Assembly: GCF_900573885.1 (NCBI RefSeq)
Contig: NZ_UPSE01000533.1
Span: 1-64,000 of the forward strand
Length of the DNA: 64,000 nucleotides
Source of the DNA: Pseudomonas viridiflava
Lineage (GTDB): Bacteria; Pseudomonadota; Gammaproteobacteria; Pseudomonadales; Pseudomonadaceae
Direction of reading: 5' to 3'
A program made the position numbers and the translations under genes. This document shows, piece after piece, positions 26,581-35,061 of the stretch (position 1 is the first letter of the stretch; each line of letters begins with the position of its first letter). Below the pieces are notes generated by a model. That model ran no database searches, was not told the DNA's origin, and worked only from the letters and a program-made list of their open reading frames with translations.

Positions 26581-28710
26581 ATGATCAGCCGCCTGCTTGA
26601 GCGTTATCTGAACGTACGCCGCCATAGCGAATCGTTGATAGCGACACTTACTGACGAGGATATGGTTGTTCAGTCCATGCCGGACGCGAGCCCTACCAAA
26701 TGGCACCTCGGCCACACTACGTGGTTCTTCGAAACGTTCGTTCTGGCGAAGCATCTAGCTGACTACAAGCCCTTCGATCCCGCCTTCGCCTATCTCTTCA
26801 ACTCCTATTACGAGTCTCTCGGCCCTCGCCAACCTCGACCGCAAAGAGGATTGCTGACGCGTCCTTCCATCGCTGACATCCGCGACTATCGGCGCTATGT
26901 CGACAATCACATCCAGACGCTTCTGACGGACAACACAACGGCAGACCTGGGCGGCCTTATGGAGTTGGGATTTGCCCATGAAGAACAACATCAAGAATTG
27001 CTGCTCATGGATGTTCTGCATCTTTTCAACCAGTCGCCAATAAAGCCGATTTACCTTAAGGAGTGGCTGGCGCCTAAGACCGACAGACCCGGTGATTACC
27101 AACTCATGGCGGGCGGTATGGTGGAGCTCGGCCACATCGGCGAAGCGTTTTCCTTCGACAATGAAAATCCCCGTCATGCGACGTGGCTGCAGCCCTTCGA
27201 AATCAGCGACCGTCTGGTAACCAATGGGGAATGGCTGGCTTTTGTCGAGGATGGCGGCTACTCCCGCCCGGAATTCTGGCTTTCGGATGGCTGGGCAAAA
27301 GTGCAGGCCGAAGGTTGGCAAGCGCCGCTGTACTGGCAACAACAGGAACGAAACTGGCAGCAAATGACCCTGGCCGGCCTGCAACCCATTCAGCATGACG
27401 CACCTGTGATGCACATCAGCTACTACGAAGCGTGCGCCTACGCGACCTGGGCCAACGCCCGTCTGCCTACCGAAACCGAATGGGAAATAGCCGCACGCTC
27501 AGGCTTGCTCACCCAGATTGAGGACTGCGCCTGGCAATGGACCCAAAGCGCCTATTCGCCCTACCCCGGCTTCAGACCAGCCGCCAATGCAATTGGCGAG
27601 TACAACGGCAAGTTCATGGTCAGCCAAATGGTGTTGCGCGGTGGCGCGTGTGTAACCCCGCAAGGCCATTCCCGCCTCAGCTACCGCAATTTCTACTATC
27701 CCGGTCAGCGCTGGATGTTTTCGGGGTTGCGACTAGCCCGCGACCTGCCTTCGCAACAACAGCCCGAAAACAACACCAGTGATGCCAAATACACGAGCGA
27801 CTTCGCCAAAGATGTTCGCGCTGGCCTTGGCGCGACAGAGAAAAGTCTGGCGCCTAAATACTTCTACGACGCGACCGGTTCGGAACTGTTCGAAGCCATC
27901 TGCCGCACGCGCGAGTACTACCCCACCCGGGCAGAAACCGCTCTGCTCAAGGACATCGCCCACGAGTTATCGAGCTTCATCCCCGATGGCGCCGCCCTGA
28001 TCGAGTTTGGAAGTGGCGCAAGCGTCAAAACACGACTCGTCCTTGAGGCGTCACCGCAACTCGACGTCTATATCCCGCTGGATATCAGTCCATCGGCCCT
28101 GCATAGCGCCACCGAACAGCTTCAGCAAGCTTATCCAGCGCTTTGGGTAGCGCCCGAAGTGGGTGACTTTTGCCACCTGAAAGACCTGCCAGCTGCAGCT
28201 CGCACCCGACCTCGAGTAGGATTTTTCCCAGGCTCAACCCTGGGCAATTTTTGCAAACAGGACTCGGTTGAATTTCTGCGCTCCGTCAGACGCTTTCTTG
28301 GCGAAAATGCCCGACTCATCCTCGGGCTGGACATGCTTAAAGACATATCCACGCTCGAAGCGGCCTACGACGACTCCGATGGAATCACCGCGCAATTCAA
28401 CAAAAACCTGCTGGCGCGCATTAACCGCGAACTGGATGGTGACTTTGATCTCGAACAGTTCCTGCACTTGGCGCAGTGGAACCCGGAGCAAAGCTGCATA
28501 GAAATGTTTTTGGTTAGCACCCAAGACCAGGAAGTACACGCGGCAGGCAGCACGTTCCAGTTCAGCGAAGGTGAACGTTTACACACCGAGTGTTCGCACA
28601 AATACACACCCGACTCGGTTGCCCGACTGGCTGAAGCGGCAGGTTGGAAAGTGGAACGCCAATGGCTGAGCCCTGCGCCACAGGTCGGGATATTCGTACT
28701 GCACGGTTGA
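26581..28710 (+). CDS. EgtB-EgtD fusion: ergothioneine biosynthesis
   Basis: 709 residues, one uninterrupted frame with two enzymes. Residues 1-388 are EgtB: a DinB-like domain with iron-ligand candidates His42/His45 in WHLGHTTWF and His133/His137 in HEEQHQELL, then an FGE-sulfatase domain with PVMHISYYEA, LPTETEWE and a closing GLRLARDL. This non-haem iron enzyme joins hercynine to a thiol. A Gln/Asn-rich linker (389-402) leads to EgtD (403-709), the SAM-dependent histidine trimethylase that makes hercynine, with KYFYDATGSELF, IEFGSGAS, FFPGSTLGNF (about 549) and the conserved Glu in IEMFLV. Fungal Egt1 has the opposite order. No egtA, egtC or egtE lies nearby. ATG 26581 follows AGAGGGATAAC. 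A terminator follows. Confidence 0.9.
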   Translation: MISRLLERYLNVRRHSESLIATLTDEDMVVQSMPDASPTKWHLGHTTWFFETFVLAKHLADYKPFDPAFAYLFNSYYESLGPRQPRPQRGLLTRPSIADIRDYRRYVDNHIQTLLTDNTTADLGGLMELGFAHEEQHQELLLMDVLHLFNQSPIKPIYLKEWLAPKTDRPGDYQLMAGGMVELGHIGEAFSFDNENPRHATWLQPFEISDRLVTNGEWLAFVEDGGYSRPEFWLSDGWAKVQAEGWQAPLYWQQQERNWQQMTLAGLQPIQHDAPVMHISYYEACAYATWANARLPTETEWEIAARSGLLTQIEDCAWQWTQSAYSPYPGFRPAANAIGEYNGKFMVSQMVLRGGACVTPQGHSRLSYRNFYYPGQRWMFSGLRLARDLPSQQQPENNTSDAKYTSDFAKDVRAGLGATEKSLAPKYFYDATGSELFEAICRTREYYPTRAETALLKDIAHELSSFIPDGAALIEFGSGASVKTRLVLEASPQLDVYIPLDISPSALHSATEQLQQAYPALWVAPEVGDFCHLKDLPAAARTRPRVGFFPGSTLGNFCKQDSVEFLRSVRRFLGENARLILGLDMLKDISTLEAAYDDSDGITAQFNKNLLARINRELDGDFDLEQFLHLAQWNPEQSCIEMFLVSTQDQEVHAAGSTFQFSEGERLHTECSHKYTPDSVARLAEAAGWKVERQWLSPAPQVGIFVLHG

Positions 28711-28722
28711 GCTAAAACGAAA

Positions 28723-28755
28723 AAAGCCCCGCAACTCGCTGAGCTGCGGGGCTTT
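28723..28755 (+). terminator. Bidirectional terminator after egtBD and tRNA-Ser
   Basis: Eleven-base stem AAAGCCCCGCA/TGCGGGGCTTT with loop ACTCGCTGAGC region. On the plus strand it closes egtBD; on the minus strand the A-run before it reads as a T-run, so it also ends the tRNA-Ser transcript. Confidence 0.85.
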
Positions 28756-28761
28756 CTAATA

Positions 28762-28851
28762 TGGCGGTGAAGGAGAGATTCGAACTCTCGATACGATTTC
28801 TCGTATACACACTTTCCAGGCGTGCTCCTTAAGCCACTCGGACACTTCACC
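28762..28851 (-). tRNA. tRNA-Ser (anticodon GGA)
   Basis: 90 bases including encoded CCA. The minus strand reads GGTGAAG at the 5' end, pairs with the CTTCACC acceptor arm, has the D-arm GAGTGGCTTAAGGA, an anticodon loop CTGGAAA with anticodon GGA, a long variable arm (ATACGAGAAATCGTAT) as expected of serine tRNA, and a T-arm with GTTCGAATC. The 3' end points towards egtBD and the signalling island. Confidence 0.97.
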
Positions 28852-29094
28852 GTGTCTCGACGACGGTTAGGTCTGTCGAGGCGCGCTAATCTAGCCGAAG
28901 CGTTCGCTAAAGGCAAAGTTTTTTTAACGGATTCATGCGGTTAAGCGAAGGTGTTGCTGTACGTGAAGGGGTTGGAGGCGTCGCATGTTCTGAGTGGGTG
29001 CGCGACTGTACGGTCAGCCTTAGCGCTTTACCTGCCGGTTGCGGCTCGGTAACGTCTGCCCACCTTATATACCTGCCGAGCAAGGATTTGTGCC

Positions 29095-29784
29095 ATGAGC
29101 GATCTGATCAGTTACCAACTCGATGACGGCATTGCCACCCTCACGCTGAGCAATGGCAAGGTCAACGCCATTTCTCCGGATGTGATTGCGGCGTTCAACG
29201 CCGCGCTGGATCGCGCTGAGCAGGATCGCGCGGTAGTGATCATCACTGGTCAGCCAGGCATTCTGTCGGGCGGCTACGATTTGAAGGTGATGACATCCGG
29301 CCCGGAAAACGCGATCAACCTGGTCGCCGCCGGCTCTACCCTCGCCCGCCGTATGTTGTCCCATCCGTTTCCGATCGTCGTTGCCTGTGGCGGCCACGCC
29401 GTTGCCAAGGGTGCGTTCATTTTGCTGTCGGCTGATTACCGTATCGGCGTCGAGGGGCCGTTCAGCATTGGTCTGAACGAAGTGCAGATCGGCATGACCA
29501 TGCACCACGTCGGTATCGAACTGGCGCGTGACCGGTTGCGCAAGTCGGCGTTCCACCGCTCGGTTATCAATGGCGAGATGTTCAATCCGCAGACTGCTGT
29601 CGACGCGGGCTTTCTCGACACCGTCGTTGCTGCCGAACAATTGATGCCGACCGCCGTCGCCGCGGCCCAGCAGTTGAAGAAGATCAACATGAAGGCACAC
29701 AAGAACACCAAGCTCAAGGTTCGCAAGGCATTGCTGGAAACGCTGGACTGGGCCATTGAGGAAGATAAAAAGCACGCGGTTTAA
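29095..29784 (+). CDS. Enoyl-CoA hydratase/isomerase family protein
   Basis: 229 residues of the crotonase fold: N-terminal ATLTLSNGKVNAIS, an oxyanion-hole segment LSGGYDLK, and GGHAVAKGAFILLSADYRIG. It is shorter than typical 255-residue hydratases. The usual catalytic Glu pair is not obvious: the second position falls in SIGLNEVQIGM, giving one Glu. It may thus be an isomerase or CoA-thioester hydrolase rather than a hydratase. AAGGA precedes the ATG and a clear terminator follows, so it is monocistronic. Confidence 0.88.
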   Translation: MSDLISYQLDDGIATLTLSNGKVNAISPDVIAAFNAALDRAEQDRAVVIITGQPGILSGGYDLKVMTSGPENAINLVAAGSTLARRMLSHPFPIVVACGGHAVAKGAFILLSADYRIGVEGPFSIGLNEVQIGMTMHHVGIELARDRLRKSAFHRSVINGEMFNPQTAVDAGFLDTVVAAEQLMPTAVAAAQQLKKINMKAHKNTKLKVRKALLETLDWAIEEDKKHAV

Positions 29785-29801
29785 TCGACTGCGTACACAA
29801 G

Positions 29802-29829
29802 AGCCCGGCCTATGCGCCGGGCTTTTTTA
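29802..29829 (+). terminator. Rho-independent terminator after the crotonase gene
   Basis: Eight-base stem AGCCCGGC/GCCGGGCT with a six-base loop, followed by TTTTTT; it starts 18 bases after the crotonase stop. Confidence 0.9.
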
Positions 29830-29948
29830 TGGCTGCAAGCCCCGCGAGGCCTGGCTTGCAGCTTGTAACAAAAGACCCAACCAACGGTGATTGCTGAAAA
29901 TAGTGCACATCCGTACACTGCGCGACCTCTTCTGATACGGGCGTCTCA

Positions 29949-30701
29949 ATGCTTTTCTTTCTGCGCATGTTGCTCATGGGTCTGCACTTTGTATTGGCGG
30001 GCGTTGTGGGCATTCTGATTGGCCTGTGCCGCCCGTTTAACCCTGATAACAGTCGCCTGTGCGCCCGCATTTATTCAAAGCCCGCGTTGTGGATTCTGCG
30101 GCTGAAGCTCAAGACCGAAACGACCGGGCTGCGCGACCATTCGGCGTCTTGCGTCATCGTTGCCAACCATCAGTCGAACTACGACCTCTTCGTACTCGGC
30201 GCCGTGGTGCCGAAACGCACGGTGAGCATTGGCAAGAAGAGTCTCAAGTGGGTGCCGTTTTTCGGTCAGCTGTACTGGCTGGCAGGCAATGTGCTGATCG
30301 ACCGCGGCAACGCAGCCAAGGCCAAGCGCGCCATGCTGACGACCACCGACACCCTGCAGCACAAAGACACATCCATCTGGGTGTTTCCCGAAGGCACACG
30401 CAATTTGGGTAACGGCCTACTGCCGTTCAAGAAAGGCGCTTTCCAGATGGCGATCGCGGCCGGCGTACCGATCGTTCCCGTCTGCGTGAGCACGTACAGC
30501 AAGCACATGCAGCTCAATCGCTGGAACAGCGGCTCTGTGACCATCCGCTCGCTGCCGCCGATTTCGACCAAAGGCAAGACGGCCGGCGACATTCCAGCGT
30601 TGATGCAGCAGTGCCAAGAACAGATGCAGGCAACCATCGCCGAGCTGGACCGCGAAATCGCCGCTCCGGCACTGGCGACCACCAAGCCGGTTTTGCCGTA
30701 A
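29949..30701 (+). CDS. plsC: 1-acyl-sn-glycerol-3-phosphate acyltransferase (PlsC family)
   Basis: 250 residues. It acylates lysophosphatidate to phosphatidate in phospholipid synthesis at the inner membrane. An N-terminal hydrophobic segment (about 3-28) is followed by the acyltransferase motifs: NHQSNYD (the HX4D catalytic pair, about residue 74), GKKSLKWVPFFG, FPEGTRN (about 146) and VPIVPVCVS. The length suits bacterial PlsC. It lies between two terminators and appears to be a single-gene unit. Pseudomonads often have several PlsC paralogues, so its exact acyl preference is open. Confidence 0.9.
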   Translation: MLFFLRMLLMGLHFVLAGVVGILIGLCRPFNPDNSRLCARIYSKPALWILRLKLKTETTGLRDHSASCVIVANHQSNYDLFVLGAVVPKRTVSIGKKSLKWVPFFGQLYWLAGNVLIDRGNAAKAKRAMLTTTDTLQHKDTSIWVFPEGTRNLGNGLLPFKKGAFQMAIAAGVPIVPVCVSTYSKHMQLNRWNSGSVTIRSLPPISTKGKTAGDIPALMQQCQEQMQATIAELDREIAAPALATTKPVLP

Positions 30702-30726
30702 ACCGCTCTGCTCGCCCGTGCCCTTG

Positions 30727-30754
30727 AAAAGCCTCGCCGTTGCGGGGCTTTTTT
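30727..30754 (+). terminator. Rho-independent terminator after plsC
   Basis: Nine-base stem AAGCCTCGC/GCGGGGCTT (one G-T pair) with loop CGTT, followed by TTTT, 25 bases after the plsC stop. Confidence 0.85.
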
Positions 30755-30921
30755 ACGCGTGCTTTACGGCAATGGCTCGCATGCCGTCGTTAAAATCGGC
30801 ATAAATGAAGCTGTCTTGGCGCCGCGCTTGTCTTACCCTCAGCGGCACGCCGCAGGTGCCATGCTTTGCCTTGGCGTTGGGCGAACAACGCCAGTCGAAA
30901 CCGGAGCGTACGGATAACAAC

Positions 30922-31893
30922 ATGACAAGAGTCGTTGCAGCAGCGGTTTACTCCCACGGCAAAAAAGTTACCGATATCAAACTCGACGAAGGCAGAGACT
31001 GGGCCGCCAAGCCTGAGCACTTTGTCTGGATCGGCCTGCACGACCCCGGCAGCGAGGAGCTGCTGAATCTGCAGAAGCAATTCAATCTGCACGAACTGGC
31101 CATCGAAGACGCCCTGCTCCAGCACACCCGGCCCAAGCTGGAAACCTTCGGCGATGCGCTATTCATGGTGCTGTACTCGCCCGTTATGGAGGGCGAAAAG
31201 CTGGTATTTGTCGAAACCCAGTTGTTCGCCGGTACGGGCTATGTGATCAGTTGCCGATACGGCGAATCACCGTCCTACGGCCGCGTTCGTCAGCGTTGCG
31301 AAGCGCAGCCGCTGATGCTCGAACATGGCGAGGATTTCGTGCTGTACGCACTGCTCAGCTTTGTGATCGAAAACTATCGTCCGCGTCTGGAAGAATTCAA
31401 CGGCGAACTGGAAGAGATGGAGCAGCATGTGCTGCGCAATCCACTAACGCAGGAAGACGTCGAACGCATCCAAGCCATGCGCCGTCACTTGTTGCGAATC
31501 CGCCGCTATATCGCGCCGATGGTGGAAATCTGTACAGAGCTGCAGCAGCTGGACTTTCCCTTTATCGACAAACACATGCGCCCGTACTTTCGTGACGTGC
31601 AGATACATGTGCAACGCTTGATGGAAGACCTGACAGGCCTGCGCGAAATGGCCGACCACGCGATCGAGATCGGTCTGCTGCTGGAGTCGTCCAGGCAAAG
31701 CCTAACCCAGCGAAAGTTCGCAGCATGGGCGGCGATTCTGGCGTTCCCCACTGCGATTGCAGGCATCTACGGCATGAACTTCCAATACATGCCCGAGCTG
31801 ACGTGGCATTACGGCTACGCGGGGGTGCTAAGCGTCATCTCCATCGGCTGCATCGGTCTGTTTGCCAACTTCAAGCGCATGAAGTGGCTTTAA
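30922..31893 (+). CDS. CorA-family divalent cation transporter
   Basis: 323 residues with the CorA pattern: a large cytoplasmic N-terminal domain, a long helix (ENYRPRLEEFNGELEEMEQHVL), and two C-terminal membrane helices linked by the signature YGMNFQYMPEL. It is probably a magnesium or cobalt channel; a zinc-type (ZntB) member cannot be excluded, though GMN followed by a MPE-type loop favours CorA. The start at 30922 fits family length; the frame extends 39 codons upstream without a ribosome site. The stop codon overlaps the left edge of a long perfect hairpin. Confidence 0.9.
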   Translation: MTRVVAAAVYSHGKKVTDIKLDEGRDWAAKPEHFVWIGLHDPGSEELLNLQKQFNLHELAIEDALLQHTRPKLETFGDALFMVLYSPVMEGEKLVFVETQLFAGTGYVISCRYGESPSYGRVRQRCEAQPLMLEHGEDFVLYALLSFVIENYRPRLEEFNGELEEMEQHVLRNPLTQEDVERIQAMRRHLLRIRRYIAPMVEICTELQQLDFPFIDKHMRPYFRDVQIHVQRLMEDLTGLREMADHAIEIGLLLESSRQSLTQRKFAAWAAILAFPTAIAGIYGMNFQYMPELTWHYGYAGVLSVISIGCIGLFANFKRMKWL

Positions 31894-31895
31894 AA

Positions 31896-31954
31896 AAACG
31901 CGGGGCCCGGTCCGTGCCTGCATCGCTTGCAGTCACGGACCGGGCCCCGCGTTT
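31896..31954. terminator. Long perfect hairpin between convergent corA-type and polyamine-binding genes
   Basis: Two perfect 21-base arms (31896-31916 and 31934-31954, beginning AAACGCGGGGCCCGG) around a 17-base loop. On the minus strand the A-run next to the corA-type stop reads as TTTTTTT, a strong terminator for the binding-protein gene. On the plus strand the following GTTTGATTGTT is a weaker T-rich tail. Confidence 0.9.
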
Positions 31955-31983
31955 GATTGTTACGCTAGCCGTACGGCGCCGCG

Positions 31984-33057
31984 TCAGTTGCCCGATTTGA
32001 TCTTGTTCCACAGCCGCGTGCGAATGCGGTCGGTGGCCAAGGGCATGGCTTCCAGGGCGAACAACGTTTTCATGGTGTCATCGCTTGGGTACACCTTGGT
32101 GTCGGCTTTGAGTTCCGGGCTAACCAAGGCGTCTGCCTTCTCGTTGCCGTTCGCGTAGCGCACGTAGTCGCTGATGGGCGCCATAACCTTGGGGTCCAGC
32201 AGGTAATTCATAAAGGCGTAGGCAGCTTTTTCGTCTGGCGCATCGGCTGGCATCGACACCATGTCGAACCACATTGGCGCGCCTTCTTTCGGAATCACGT
32301 AGCCGATCTCCACGCCGTTCTTGGCTTCTTTCGCACGGTTGGCGGCTTGCATGATGTCGCCGGAAAAACCGACTGCAACGCAGATCTCGCCGTTGGCCAG
32401 ATCAGTAACGTACTTGGACGAGTGGAAATAGCGCACATACGGGCGAATCTGCATCAGCGTGGCTTCGGCCTTTTTGTAGTCGGCCGGGTCTTTGCTGTGG
32501 TGGGGCAAGCCGAGGTAATGCAGGGTGATCGGCAATACTTCCGGACCGTTGTCGAGAATCGCCACGCCACACTCGCTGAGTTTTTTCATGTTCTCGGGCT
32601 TGAGTATCAAGTCCCAGGAATTCAGCGGTACATCGCCCAGCACGGCCTTGACCTTGGCTACGTTGTAACCGATGCCGGTGCTGCCCCACAGGTACGGGAA
32701 GCCGTACTGGTTGCCCGGGTCGTTGGTTTCCAGTGCCTTGAGCAGCACGGGATTGAGGTTGCTCCAGTTCGGCAACTGGCTCTTGTCGAGCTTCTTCAAC
32801 GCCCCGCCCTGAATCTGCCGCGCCATGAAGTGGTTCGACGGGAACACCACGTCGTAACCGGATTTACCGGTCATCAACTTGCCGTCCAGGGTTTCGTTGC
32901 TGTCATACACGTCGTACACCGAGGCGATGCCGGTGGCCGCCTGGAAGTTCTTCAAAGTGTCCGGCGCAATGTAGTCCGACCAGTTGTAAATCTTGACGGT
33001 GTCGGCGGCCTGACTGACCGAGGCCACGAGCATGAGCGGAGCGATAAGTTTGAGCAT
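31984..33057 (-). CDS. Polyamine ABC transporter substrate-binding protein (PotF/SpuD-like)
   Basis: 357 residues with a signal peptide (about 1-18) and the PotD/PotF fold: KIYNWSDYIAPDTLKNF, VYDVYDSNETLDGKLM, GYDVVFPSNHFMARQI, PYLWGSTGIGYN, WDLILKPE and VGFSGDIMQAANRA. These carry the aromatic and acidic residues that bind putrescine or spermidine in the family. No permease or ATPase gene is adjacent, so it must work with a transporter encoded elsewhere. It is last in a same-strand group with a cupin, an amine oxidase and an AraC-type regulator, which suggests amine uptake and use. Confidence 0.9.
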   Translation of the reverse strand: MLKLIAPLMLVASVSQAADTVKIYNWSDYIAPDTLKNFQAATGIASVYDVYDSNETLDGKLMTGKSGYDVVFPSNHFMARQIQGGALKKLDKSQLPNWSNLNPVLLKALETNDPGNQYGFPYLWGSTGIGYNVAKVKAVLGDVPLNSWDLILKPENMKKLSECGVAILDNGPEVLPITLHYLGLPHHSKDPADYKKAEATLMQIRPYVRYFHSSKYVTDLANGEICVAVGFSGDIMQAANRAKEAKNGVEIGYVIPKEGAPMWFDMVSMPADAPDEKAAYAFMNYLLDPKVMAPISDYVRYANGNEKADALVSPELKADTKVYPSDDTMKTLFALEAMPLATDRIRTRLWNKIKSGN

Positions 33058-33098
33058 GGGATTTCCGGATGTTTTTGTTGTTCGGAGGGAGCTGCGGC

Positions 33099-33455
33099 TT
33101 ACTTGAAAATAAGCACGTAGGTTTTGCGTACGGTCTCTTTGATGTCCCAGACACCGAGCGTATTGGCCGGCATCATCAGTGCGTCACCCGCGTTGATTTC
33201 CATGGGCTCGCCGCCTTCCGGGGTGAAGGTGCAGCGTCCGGAAATGATGTGGCAGAACTCCTGCTGCACAATCTGCCGGCGCCACATGCCCGGCGTGCAT
33301 TCCCAGATGCCGGTTTCCACGCCGTCGGTACGCTCGACGCACGTGGTCGAGGCCACGGCCACAACGTCGCTGAGTGGCACGGCGACCGGGAAAGACTCTT
33401 CGAGCACGGCGGCCGGGGTGTTTTTGAAGTGGGTGATGGTCATGGGTTTACTCAT
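33099..33455 (-). CDS. Small cupin-domain protein (DUF861-like)
   Basis: 118 residues, a single cupin barrel: GIWECTPGMWRR, EFCHIISGRCTFTPEGG and NAGDALMMPANTLGVWDI, with the usual Gly, His and Pro positions, close to the DUF861 (ethanolamine-type) cupins often found beside polyamine oxidase genes. Enzymatic or sensing role unknown. ATG 33455 (MSKP) was chosen because homologues start MSKP or close to it; ATGs at 33470 and 33443 are also in frame. It lies 41 bases before the binding-protein gene, probably in one transcript. Confidence 0.82.
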   Translation of the reverse strand: MSKPMTITHFKNTPAAVLEESFPVAVPLSDVVAVASTTCVERTDGVETGIWECTPGMWRRQIVQQEFCHIISGRCTFTPEGGEPMEINAGDALMMPANTLGVWDIKETVRKTYVLIFK

Positions 33456-33476
33456 TTTTCGGTTAAACATTGATCA

Positions 33477-33597
33477 GTCCCCTCTCCCGTTTGCGGGAGA
33501 GGGCTAGGGAGAGGGAGCGGATTCGCGCCGGGCAAAACGTTGCGTAACGCCCTGGCCCTCTCCCCGGCCCCTCTCCCGCACGCGGGCGAGGGGTGAA
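33477..33597. repeat. CCCTCTCCC-type palindromic repeat pair
   Basis: Two facing units rich in CCCTCTCCCG/CGGGAGAGGG, each a short hairpin (for example CTCTCCCG-TTTG-CGGGAGAG at 33482), separated by about 40 bases. The same family recurs at 43413-43510. It sits between the cupin and the FAD oxidase gene. Confidence 0.75.
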
Positions 33598-33603
33598 AAG
33601 CCT

Positions 33604-35013
33604 TTACTTCATAAATCCTTCCATAAACCCCGCCAGCCCTTGGGCGAAGTGGCGGCGCCAGGGCGCGCTGCCGGGGTCGGCGAGCACTTTGTCTTCATGC
33701 ACGAAGCTGCGGATGATGGCGTTGTAGCCCAGCCAGCGGCACGGCTCCGGTTCCCAGGTGCGCAAGCCTTGCTTGATGCTGCTATCGAGCTGAACCCAGG
33801 GCTGGCGGGTCAGCACGCCGGTTTCGCCGAGAATCAGTTGCGCCAGGGTGCGCCCGCCGAGGTTGCTGGCGCCTACCCCTTCGCCGCCGTAACCGCCGGC
33901 CAGGGCCACCTGGTTTTTGCGGTCGCAGATCATGTGCGGATGGAAGCGGCGCGACATGCCGAGATTGCCGCCCCATGAATGGGTAATCGGCACCTTTTTC
34001 AGCATCGGAAACAGTTCGGTAAACAGGTAGCGACGCAGGTCGACTTCTTCGCTGGAAAGGCTTGAGTCCTGACGCAGCTTGCCGCCGAACTGGTAGCCGC
34101 CACGGGCGCCGAACACCAAGCGATCGTCCTTGGTGCGCTGCCCGTAGGTAACCTGCCGGCTGGCTTCGCTGAAGGCCTGGCCGCGCTCCAGGCCGATTTC
34201 CGCCCAGGTGGCGGCCGGCAATGGCGCCGTCGCAACGATCAGGCTCTGCACCGGCAATTGATAATTGCCCAGCGGCGGCAATGTCACCGAATAGCCTTCC
34301 ACCGCCGGTACTACCCACTGGGCGCGGACCTCGCCTTGCGCAGTGCGCACCACGCCGGGTTGCCAGTGGCTCACGCGGCTTTGTTCGAAAATCTGTACGC
34401 CCATGCGCTCCACCGTGCGGGCCAGGCCGCGCACCAGTTTGGCCGGCTGAATGGTGGCGCAGTGGGGCGTGAAGATGGCGCCGTAGGGCTTGGCCACGCG
34501 CAGTTGCTGATTCAGTTCGTTAACCGACAGCCAGCGGTAGTCGGCCTCGGTGGTGCCGTTGGCGTGAAGCGCCCGCAATTGCCCGCGCAGCGAGGTTTCC
34601 TGTTCCGGGTAACGCGCGGCGGTGTAAAGGATGCCGGCCTTGCGGTAGTCGCAGTCGATACCTTCACGCTCGAGCACCTGGCCCACTTCATCGGGAATGC
34701 TGTGCAGCAAGTCGAGCGACTCATGCCGAGCGGTTGGCGACAATTGCGCCAGCATGCGGTCCTCGCCCAGCAGATTGCCCATCAGCCAGCCGCCGTTGCG
34801 TCCGGACGCGCCAAAGCCTGCGATCTCGGCATCGACCATCACGATGCGCAGCTCAGGCGCCTGGCGTTTGAGGTAGTAGGCAGTCCACAGGCCGGTGTAA
34901 CCGGCGCCGATAATGGCGACGTCCGCCTCGACAGTGCCGGCCAGGGGCGCACGCGGAATCAGCGGCTCATCGAGCTGATCCATCCACAGACTTACGTTGC
35001 GCCACGCGCTCAT
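33604..35013 (-). CDS. FAD-dependent amine oxidase (PuuB/DAO family)
   Basis: 469 residues: N-terminal FAD-binding GAGYTGLWTAYYL (about 36) with ADVAI before it, the DAO-family GASGRNGGWLMG, a substrate domain, and a closing LAGGYGGEGVGASNLGGRTLAQLI that binds the FAD pyrophosphate. It resembles gamma-glutamylputrescine oxidase (PuuB) and the Pseudomonas PauB enzymes, which oxidise a glutamylated or free amine to an aldehyde. TCTGGAGC precedes the ATG. The neighbouring cupin and polyamine-binding protein fit such a pathway; the ligase step is not encoded here. Confidence 0.87.
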   Translation of the reverse strand: MSAWRNVSLWMDQLDEPLIPRAPLAGTVEADVAIIGAGYTGLWTAYYLKRQAPELRIVMVDAEIAGFGASGRNGGWLMGNLLGEDRMLAQLSPTARHESLDLLHSIPDEVGQVLEREGIDCDYRKAGILYTAARYPEQETSLRGQLRALHANGTTEADYRWLSVNELNQQLRVAKPYGAIFTPHCATIQPAKLVRGLARTVERMGVQIFEQSRVSHWQPGVVRTAQGEVRAQWVVPAVEGYSVTLPPLGNYQLPVQSLIVATAPLPAATWAEIGLERGQAFSEASRQVTYGQRTKDDRLVFGARGGYQFGGKLRQDSSLSSEEVDLRRYLFTELFPMLKKVPITHSWGGNLGMSRRFHPHMICDRKNQVALAGGYGGEGVGASNLGGRTLAQLILGETGVLTRQPWVQLDSSIKQGLRTWEPEPCRWLGYNAIIRSFVHEDKVLADPGSAPWRRHFAQGLAGFMEGFMK

Positions 35014-35061
35014 GCACCGCTCCAGAAACTGTTCGCCATCGAATGGCGCAGAGACTAGAGG

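Noticed and set aside
18402..28851. Genomic island inserted at tRNA-Ser
   Set aside because: The tRNA orientation fits, but no integrase and no duplicate of the tRNA 3' end was found on the far side; only composition supports transfer, and only for part of the segment.
29095..29784. Frame-disrupted or truncated crotonase
   Set aside because: The gene is shorter than typical hydratases, but start signal, stop and terminator are all in order, and short family members are known.
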